The position numbers and the translations under genes are program-made. Shown here piece by piece: positions 5,796 to 11,486 of a DNA stretch of 11,486 bases. The notes beneath the pieces are model-generated. The model did no database searches, was not told the DNA's origin, and saw only the letters and a list, made by a program, of their open reading frames with translations. The stretch's first letter is position 1, and every line of letters begins with the position of its first letter. Source of the DNA: an uncultured Dehalococcoidia bacterium (GTDB lineage Bacteria > Chloroflexota > Dehalococcoidia > Dehalococcoidales > UBA3254); contig CAITCX010000018.1 in the NCBI GenBank assembly GCA_903890885.1, positions 1 to 11,486 of the forward strand, given 5' to 3'.

Positions 5796-8700
5796 TTAAA
5801 TACCTTTGCTATTCTTTTCTTCAGGCAGCCATTTTTCTAAAACCGCAGCCAGGGCCTGCGGTGTTACCGGTTTGGATATGTAGTCACTCATCCCAGCCTC
5901 AAGACATTTCTCACGATCGCCCTGCATAGCAAAAGCTGTCATGGCTACAATGGGAACTGTGTGATTGAGGACGCTGAGCTGTGAATCGCGGATTTTTCGC
6001 GTGGCTTCCAGTCCATCCATCTCAGGCATCTGGACGTCCATGAAAACAAGATCGTAAGGGATAGTTTTCATATTTTCGATCACTTCAAGACCGTTAGCCA
6101 CGGCATTGACTTTTAAGCCTAATTTATTCAGGATGCCCAAAGCCACCTTTTGGCTGGTAATGTTATCTTCGGCCAGCAGAATTCGGGCATTCCAGCCTTC
6201 AAAACGGTTAATTAACGGCTGGTTAGCCTGGGTTTTAACTGTAATTGGCGGAGCTGTACCGTGCTCAGCCAGCGCCAGAGAAAGGGTTTTGCCAAGCTCC
6301 TGGAAACGTACCGGCTTGGTCAAATAGGCTTTGAAACCAATATCAATGAATCTTTGTGTATTACCCTGAACTCCCAGGGAGGTCAGCATCACCATGCGTG
6401 TTGATGCCAGTCGTTTATCCGCCTGTATAGCCTGACCTAATTCTGCACCGTCCATACCGGGCATTTGCATATCAATCAGAGCAAGCTGGAAGGGATGGCC
6501 TGCTTCTTTGGCCTGCAGTAGACACTGAAGGGCTGCAGGTCCATCGACGACTTCAGTCGGAAGCATCCCCCAGGACGTCAGCAGAGTTGTGAGAATTTCC
6601 CGATTGGTGGCATTGTCATCAACGATCAGGGTTTTTACGTTGAGCAAGTTCACGGGCAGATTGGCTTCAGCTTTCACACCATCAGTGCGTTTTACAAAGC
6701 GGACGGTGAACCAGAACTCCGAACCCTGGCCCGCCTGGCTTTTTACCCCCACTTCACCGCCCATTAATTCAGCCAACTGCTTGGAGATAGCCAGTCCCAA
6801 CCCTGTGCCGCCGTAATTGCGTTTGTTGGAGGTTTCCACCTGCGAAAATTTATTAAATAACAGACCGAGCTTGTCTTCAGGAATCCCGATGCCAGTATCG
6901 CGCACCGAGAAACGGATCAAGGCTGTTTTATCCGTTTCCGAATCCAGGTTAACCCGGATAACTATTTCACCTTTATGTGTGAATTTGATGGCATTACCTG
7001 CCAGATTGGTTAGAATCTGGCGGAGCCTGCCTGGATCTCCGCACAAAAAAGTGGGGATTTGAGGATCTAAGGCGTAAGCCAATTCCAGACCTTTTTCCTG
7101 TGTGCGCAGGGCCAGGGCTGACACAAAATCTTCAATAAGATTCTGCAAATCGAAATCCAGGGCTTCCAGTCCCATCTTCCCAGCTTCAATTTTAGAAAAG
7201 TCCAGGATATCATTGATGAGCGTGAGAAGAGCTTCACCGCTGGACTGAACCAATGCAGCGTAATGATATTGCTCATCGTTCAACTTAGTATCGAGCAGAA
7301 GTCCGGTCATGCCGATCACCCCATTCATGGGAGTACGAATCTCGTGGCTCATATTGGCCAGGAATTCACTTTTAGCCTGGCTGGCCATTTCGGCTTTAAT
7401 TACCATTTCTGTGGCAACCAGGGTCTGTTGCTCCAGGGCTTTATTTAACGAGAGCAGTTCCTGCTCAGCGGTTTTACGTTCGGTAATGTCGGTAGCAATA
7501 CCCTCGAACCCGGTAACTACTCCGCTGGCGTCTAAGAATGGCACGGCCCTGGTGGTGTGCCAGCGCCAGGAGCCATCCATATGGCGCACGCGGTACTCAA
7601 CACCCATTTGCCGCTGTCCCGTTTTTAGAACTTGTTGTATGAGTCCTATACAGGTAGGTAGGTCGTCCGGATGTACAAAACTGGGGAAGGGTTGGCCCTG
7701 TACCTGGCTCACGGGGTGACCCAGTAACTGGGTCCAGGCCGGGGAAACGAAGGAGAACACTCCGTCCAGCGTAAGTGTATAGATGATGTCGTGGCTGTTT
7801 TCTACCAGCAGTCGGTGCTTTTCTTCGCTCTGACGCAGCTTCTCTTCCGCAGTCATCCGTTCGATAGTACTTCCCAACTCCCGACAGATGGAGATTAGAG
7901 CCTGTTGTTCCCCTTTCGATACGATATAGCGTCTTTTACTGACGACGTTCAGAGCTCCGACAGTTACCCCTTTTGAAAGTAAGGGGATACTGGCTATTGA
8001 TTGAATCCCTAACTTCTTGGAGTAGTCAGGAGCGATCTCTTCATAATTGTCGGTGATCAAAGATTCGTTGCGGATAAACAGCCTGTCATAGGGTTTCTTA
8101 TCAATGTCCACCTTCTGAACTTCATCCACAAATTCCTGCGGCAGGTGTTTAGAACAGACGATCTCTGCTGTTCTTGTTGCCTGGTCTACAAGGTAAATCC
8201 CGCCGGCATCGAAATCCAGCAGGCGCAGCGATTCATCCAGGATACTGCTGAGGAGGTTCGGAAGGTCATTCGCCCTGTTGGCAACAGAGATAATTTCGTT
8301 GAGCATGGCAACGCTGGCCGCCTGATTCTGAAGTTCTTCCTCAGCCTGCTTGCGGTCGGTGATATCCCTGTGAAACCACACCCGCCCCAGGTACTCCCCA
8401 TCCACGTCAACCAGCGGGGACGAGTAGCGATCAAACGTCCTGCCATTTTTCTGGGCTATCTCATCTCTGCTGGTTTCCTGCAGATTTGCATAGATTTGTT
8501 TCGTTTTATCTAAAAATTCATCTGGATTAACCCATGTATCTTTTGTAAACTGCAAGGCACTTTCGTCATTTTTTGATGCCAATATTTCCGCAGGAATGCC
8601 CATCATTTCAGCGAACCGATGGTTATAAGATGTCATTTGATTCTTTGCATCAACGACAAGGATTCCATCTATGGAAGATTCCAACTGGGTAGACAGCAAG

Positions 8701-10127
8701 AGATTGGTGAACCTCAGTTCTTCCTCAGCCTGCTTGCGGTCGGTGATATTGTTACGGGTGCCGAACATCATCAGGGGTTTTCCGTCGGGGGTGCGGGTGA
8801 GTATACGGCCGCGGTCCTGGACCCAGACCCAGTGGCCTTTCTTGTGTTTCACGCGGCATTCAATATCATAATAGGGCAGTTCACCTGAAAGATGTTGGTT
8901 TAGCATTTCTGCAGACTTCTTCCCGTCTTCGGGATGCATGAGCGATTCCCAGGTCTTGAGGCTGACGGGAGCCAGTTCATCCAGGGTATAGCCTGCAATC
9001 CTGGCCCAGGTATAATTGATAAGTATTTCTCCGGTCTGCATATTCCATTCCCAGGTACCGATGCGCGTGCCTTCGATAATATTCGCCAGGCGCTGCTGCT
9101 GGTCCTTCAAGGCTTCTTCTGCCTGCTTGCGGTCGGTGATATCCTGGGACAATACCTGAACACCTAAAACCTTATGGTTTTTATCAGCTATTCTGATAAA
9201 GGTATTCAAAAACCAGGTATTGCCTGACGGTAAAAACACTTTATCCTCATGAACTACGGACTGATCGGATAAAGCCGCCGTTTTAATGCGGTTGAGAAAG
9301 GGTTCTGCTTCATGTTGAGGTAAGATATCGCGGATGGATTTCCCGACAAGATCCTCAGACCGTCCATTTAGTTGGCCTGCAGCTAGCCTGTTTATTGATA
9401 GGAGTGTGCCATCAGTTTTGAAATATCCAATGCCGATACCGGCGTTTTCATATAATAATCGGTATTTCCCCTCACTCTCCCGCAGTCTGACCTTTGACCG
9501 CGTCTCCATCACCAACATGCCCCCGATAAGCAGCAATGCCAGCATTAATCCTACAGGCGTGACGGAATGGGTAAACATCTCCGATTTCCAGACTCTGGCA
9601 TCGATGTCTATGCCCAACACAGCTATTACTTCACCGGTTGAGGGGTCATTTAAGGGAACCAGAGAGGAAATCCAGGTACCCCATCTATCTTGATCTGGGC
9701 CCTCAGTCATTCCTGAACTCAGGTCGAAGACACGTTTAAGGCTTTCTGAGGCTTCCTGATACACCTGTCCGGGTGGGGAATAGTCTCCGGAAGTGGGAGG
9801 TTCGGAATCTAGCATTATGTATATTGCGCCATCGGAGTTGCGGCCTAAAAGATATATAAACCGGCAATCTTTGATGGAAGTTTGTATTGCAGCAAATTTC
9901 TCCTTGAGCCGTTGGTATTCGGGATTGATAAGGTCTGCGTCAGTACCGGTGAGTGTCTTGATATGATCGATGTTGACAATTTTAGCAACTATTTGAGCCT
10001 CGTGGAGCAGGTTAGTACGCATGTCTTGATCGGTCTTTTTAGCCGTCCACCATGTGAACACAGATCCCGCGATCAGCACTACCAGCATGATCGAGAGCAT
10101 GGCGTTGATTTTATTATTAGAAGTCAA
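5796..10127 (-). CDS. Multi-PAS hybrid sensor histidine kinase with two receiver domains
   Basis: This 1443-residue membrane kinase senses a signal and starts a phosphorelay. Order: membrane helix (about 10-28), extracytoplasmic sensor (30-185), second helix (190-208), PAS (216-335), PAS (340-468), PAS (472-597), GAF (605-760), PAS (765-888), then a coiled linker. The kinase core has the H-box MSHEIRTP with His928, the N-box NLAGNAIKF (1041-1049), DTGIGIP and GGTGLGL. Receiver 1 (1165-1290) has Asp1219 in ALIDMQMPGMDG; receiver 2 (1315-1435) has Asp1364 in VFMDVQMPEMDG and Lys1419. All catalytic residues are present. The start is TTG 10127, eight bases after GAGG; ATG 10100 is the alternative but would cut into the first membrane helix. 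Each PAS ends in ITDRKQAEE or close to it, encoded by near-identical DNA. Hpt follows 15 bases downstream. Confidence 0.95.
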   Translation of the reverse strand: MTSNNKINAMLSIMLVVLIAGSVFTWWTAKKTDQDMRTNLLHEAQIVAKIVNIDHIKTLTGTDADLINPEYQRLKEKFAAIQTSIKDCRFIYLLGRNSDGAIYIMLDSEPPTSGDYSPPGQVYQEASESLKRVFDLSSGMTEGPDQDRWGTWISSLVPLNDPSTGEVIAVLGIDIDARVWKSEMFTHSVTPVGLMLALLLIGGMLVMETRSKVRLRESEGKYRLLYENAGIGIGYFKTDGTLLSINRLAAGQLNGRSEDLVGKSIRDILPQHEAEPFLNRIKTAALSDQSVVHEDKVFLPSGNTWFLNTFIRIADKNHKVLGVQVLSQDITDRKQAEEALKDQQQRLANIIEGTRIGTWEWNMQTGEILINYTWARIAGYTLDELAPVSLKTWESLMHPEDGKKSAEMLNQHLSGELPYYDIECRVKHKKGHWVWVQDRGRILTRTPDGKPLMMFGTRNNITDRKQAEEELRFTNLLLSTQLESSIDGILVVDAKNQMTSYNHRFAEMMGIPAEILASKNDESALQFTKDTWVNPDEFLDKTKQIYANLQETSRDEIAQKNGRTFDRYSSPLVDVDGEYLGRVWFHRDITDRKQAEEELQNQAASVAMLNEIISVANRANDLPNLLSSILDESLRLLDFDAGGIYLVDQATRTAEIVCSKHLPQEFVDEVQKVDIDKKPYDRLFIRNESLITDNYEEIAPDYSKKLGIQSIASIPLLSKGVTVGALNVVSKRRYIVSKGEQQALISICRELGSTIERMTAEEKLRQSEEKHRLLVENSHDIIYTLTLDGVFSFVSPAWTQLLGHPVSQVQGQPFPSFVHPDDLPTCIGLIQQVLKTGQRQMGVEYRVRHMDGSWRWHTTRAVPFLDASGVVTGFEGIATDITERKTAEQELLSLNKALEQQTLVATEMVIKAEMASQAKSEFLANMSHEIRTPMNGVIGMTGLLLDTKLNDEQYHYAALVQSSGEALLTLINDILDFSKIEAGKMGLEALDFDLQNLIEDFVSALALRTQEKGLELAYALDPQIPTFLCGDPGRLRQILTNLAGNAIKFTHKGEIVIRVNLDSETDKTALIRFSVRDTGIGIPEDKLGLLFNKFSQVETSNKRNYGGTGLGLAISKQLAELMGGEVGVKSQAGQGSEFWFTVRFVKRTDGVKAEANLPVNLLNVKTLIVDDNATNREILTTLLTSWGMLPTEVVDGPAALQCLLQAKEAGHPFQLALIDMQMPGMDGAELGQAIQADKRLASTRMVMLTSLGVQGNTQRFIDIGFKAYLTKPVRFQELGKTLSLALAEHGTAPPITVKTQANQPLINRFEGWNARILLAEDNITSQKVALGILNKLGLKVNAVANGLEVIENMKTIPYDLVFMDVQMPEMDGLEATRKIRDSQLSVLNHTVPIVAMTAFAMQGDREKCLEAGMSDYISKPVTPQALAAVLEKWLPEEKNSKGI
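8332..8365 (-). repeat. PAS-linker direct repeat, copy 1 (34 bp)
   Basis: This 34-bp stretch is identical to 8716-8749. It encodes the ITDRKQAEEEL junction after the third PAS domain of the hybrid kinase. Confidence 0.9.
8716..8749 (-). repeat. PAS-linker direct repeat, copy 2 (34 bp)
   Basis: Identical to 8332-8365 and located at the junction after the second PAS domain. It lies 384 bases (128 codons, one PAS unit) from copy 1, so recombination between copies would delete or add a PAS domain in frame. Confidence 0.9.
9121..9142 (-). repeat. PAS-linker direct repeat, copy 3 (22-bp core)
   Basis: The 22-bp core shared with the other two copies recurs at the junction after the first PAS domain. 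The flanking bases have diverged slightly. Confidence 0.85.
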
Positions 10128-10374
10128 ATATTTAACCTCATTAAAGTTATATACAGAATACCAATATTCAAGTTAGCATCTTAAGACGGGTCTGGACAGG
10201 GCAATTACAACCATTTTTTACTGTAAGATTGGCTAATTTAAAGCAGTTATGCTTGTCTGTCAGAATTGCAGGACGCGGCTGCTTTTGACTAACTACCCAT
10301 ATAAAATGAGTGTTAAGTTGGTTGTTGCAGGCCGCTAATTTAAGTAAATTGGCATATAGGGTAGGTGATCCAGA

Positions 10375-10572
10375 ATGAAAATTACGGAAAACAAGATCGA
10401 AACCGTGTATGAGGAGATGCTTCAGAAAGGCCTCCTTTCTAAAGGCAGTTCCTGGATTGAAAAGGCCGCTGCCCAAAAATCGGCCAGCCTCCCGCTTTCT
10501 ATTGCCCATTCGCAACTTCTGACTTACGACCTCATCGACCGCTGTATCATCAAATTGACTAATGCCAACTGA
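10375..10572 (+). CDS. Unrecognised 65-residue protein
   Basis: I do not recognise this family. The short soluble product starts MKITENKIETVYEEMLQKGL, then SSWIEKAAAQK, and ends LLTYDLIDRCIIKLTNAN. It looks like a compact helical protein, with one Cys and no membrane segment. AGGTGA lies eight bases before ATG 10375. It is divergent from the hybrid kinase and followed 15 bases later by a second small gene with its own ribosome binding site, so the two are probably a unit. An overlapping minus-strand frame (10515-10168) has no comparable signals. Function unknown. Confidence 0.65.
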   Translation: MKITENKIETVYEEMLQKGLLSKGSSWIEKAAAQKSASLPLSIAHSQLLTYDLIDRCIIKLTNAN

Positions 10573-10586
10573 GAGGTAACTTAATT

Positions 10587-10871
10587 ATGCAAGAACGAGA
10601 TGACCTCCAAAAGGCCAGCGTGGTGCGACCCATTGATAATGGTAATGTAGTCCAATTGCTTTGCTCTGATGACCGCGGGCTGCTTTCGGTCTATTTTGAT
10701 CACGGGCAATTCGAGGTTTTTCTCAACTACCTGTACGCTGTCAGCCTGGATCTCGAGGGTTTGCATATTCAATTCGACAAAGACCACGTCTTCGTGCCCA
10801 GGTGCGGCAAATGCTTTAACCGCAGACTTTCCCGCCAGAAGGTTTTATTACCTGAAGTTTTTCGATGTTGA
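10587..10871 (+). CDS. Unrecognised 94-residue protein with a C-terminal CGKC motif
   Basis: I do not recognise this family. The product begins MQERDDLQKASVVRPIDNGN. Its middle part is beta-rich (VVQLLCSDDRGLLSVYFDHG, then FEVFLNYLYAVSLDLEGL). Near the C-terminus it has FVPRCGKCFNRRLSR, where CGKC (residues 73-76) could bind a metal or act as a redox pair. A GAGAGG ribosome binding site lies about ten bases before ATG 10587. It follows the 65-residue gene by 15 bases and is probably co-transcribed. The C-terminal Cys at residue 94 adds a possible further ligand. Function unknown. Confidence 0.65.
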   Translation: MQERDDLQKASVVRPIDNGNVVQLLCSDDRGLLSVYFDHGQFEVFLNYLYAVSLDLEGLHIQFDKDHVFVPRCGKCFNRRLSRQKVLLPEVFRC

Positions 10872-10955
10872 TATTGTCCTCTTAAATTTTAGAGTTGGGT
10901 AAGCCAGGCTTTCCCCAGAATGGTTTAGTTTTTTCTGCTGCTCCAAGGAGAGAGA

Positions 10956-11353
10956 TTGCTTTTGGTTAACAACCTTTATACTGAGTTTGCATCTGCTAAA
11001 AGAAGCGATTCTAACTTGATAGCCGAGCAGGTTAAACAGGTGGCAGAGATACTGGGGAAGTCCGGTGTTCTAAACCTGGTGCCGGAAGCGCTTTTTATCG
11101 TCAACTCAGAGCGCCAGATTGTCTATGCCAATAATATCGCCTGCCAGTTGTTAGAATCCGGCAGCTATAATTCCATCTATGGTTTGCGGCCCGGTGAACT
11201 TTTAGACTGCGCGCATGCTTCTGAATCTCAGGGAGGTTGTGGGACTACTAAATTTTGCAGCGCCTGCTCAGCGAACGCTATTTAAAGGGCAAGGTCTGGT
11301 TTACCTCATCTCAAGAAGACGGAACCGACTTTTACGCTTCTTATCCTCTTTGA
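10956..11353 (+). pseudogene. Frameshifted PAS-domain protein with a four-cysteine motif
   Basis: The first frame (10956-11285, 109 residues) starts at TTG 10956, five bases after AAGGAG. It encodes a helical lead and then a PAS domain with ALFIVNSERQIVYANNIACQ. A Cys-rich segment follows: DCAHASESQGGCGTTKFCSACS, Cys85, 95, 101 and 104. It stops at TAA 11283-11285. Moving back one base at that point continues the protein as LKGKVWFTSSQEDGTDFYAS up to TGA 11351-11353, which reads like the last PAS strands. One lost base near 11283 (TTTAAA) explains this. In relatives I remember, this PAS type continues into a kinase core; none is present here, because a tRNA-Gln promoter follows within 60 bases. 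So the gene is both frameshifted and truncated. A sequencing error could cause the frameshift but not the truncation. Confidence 0.7.
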
Positions 11354-11409
11354 ATGAACTTGTAAGTGTCAACCATTTCCGAGGAATCATCTTTTATCTC
11401 TATCTGGTG

Positions 11410-11439
11410 TTGCCAGAGACTCGCCTACAATGATATAAT
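11410..11439 (+). promoter_or_regulatory. Promoter of tRNA-Gln
   Basis: TTGCCA (11410-11415), 18 bases, then TATAAT (11434-11439) preceded by TGA as an extended -10. The tRNA begins 11 bases after the -10, the spacing expected for a stable RNA gene. Confidence 0.8.
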
Positions 11440-11450
11440 CTCTATGGCAC

Positions 11451-11486
11451 TGGGGGTTAGTCTAGCGGTAGGACAGCGGACTCTGA
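11451..11486 (+). tRNA. tRNA-Gln (anticodon CTG), 5' half, cut by window edge
   Basis: The acceptor strand TGGGGGT is followed by a D arm (GTCTAGCGGTAGGAC) and an anticodon stem GCGGA opening the loop CTCTGA. With standard numbering the anticodon is CTG (11483-11485), glutamine. The 3' half lies outside the window, so pairing cannot be verified. Confidence 0.85.

Noticed and set aside
7309..7719. Long plus-strand frames inside the hybrid kinase
   Set aside because: They are antisense shadows of a full-length kinase with all motifs intact.
10285..10305. TTGACT and TATAAA as a promoter for the small-gene pair
   Set aside because: Only nine bases separate the two hexamers, far too short for a sigma-70 promoter.
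10168..10515. Minus-strand 115-residue frame upstream of the hybrid kinase
   Set aside because: It is antisense to the 65-residue gene, which has a ribosome binding site and a coupled downstream partner; no motif was seen.

Overview
The window looks like chromosomal DNA of an anaerobic, selenium-using bacterium with roughly balanced GC content. The SelB start and switch region (with REMTIDLGFAW), a cupredoxin lipoprotein and a large hybrid kinase recall Chloroflexota such as Dehalococcoidia, but a Firmicutes-type anaerobe is not excluded. This placement is recollection, not a search result.

Left part (1-2734): selenocysteine machinery. selB (5' end only) and selA lie in tandem on the minus strand. 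selD diverges on the plus strand. selD is itself a selenoprotein: an in-frame UGA at 1736-1738 falls exactly at the catalytic residue 17, followed by a short SECIS-like hairpin. An ordinary gene caller would start it about 87 bases too late, at a TTG, and lose the active site. The three products make selenophosphate (SelD), convert Ser-tRNA(Sec) to Sec-tRNA(Sec) (SelA) and deliver it to the ribosome (SelB). No tRNA-Sec gene was seen.

Middle left (2735-3528): a promoter, a small cupredoxin-fold lipoprotein whose blue-copper ligands appear lost apart from the Cys, a strong intrinsic terminator, and a tRNA-Arg(TCG) on the minus strand.

Centre (3529-10127, minus strand): a phosphorelay locus. 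Transcription order is a 1443-residue hybrid histidine kinase (membrane sensor, PAS x3, GAF, PAS, HisKA, HATPase, two REC domains), a stand-alone Hpt protein, then a single-domain response regulator that is broken. Its first 33 or so codons directly follow the Hpt gene with a good ribosome binding site. The rest of the receiver domain lies about 1.2 kb further on, carrying two in-frame stops, a frameshift and a perfect 32-bp palindrome. Between the two pieces sit a HAMP receptor without an output domain and an unrecognised 75-residue gene. The HAMP protein's extracytoplasmic domain is visibly related to that of the kinase.

Right part (10375-11486, plus strand, divergent from the kinase): two small unrecognised genes, a PAS-domain gene broken by a frameshift, and a well-formed promoter leading into a tRNA-Gln(CTG) cut by the window edge. 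The 10128-10374 divergent intergenic region is AT-rich and shows no promoter I could call with confidence.
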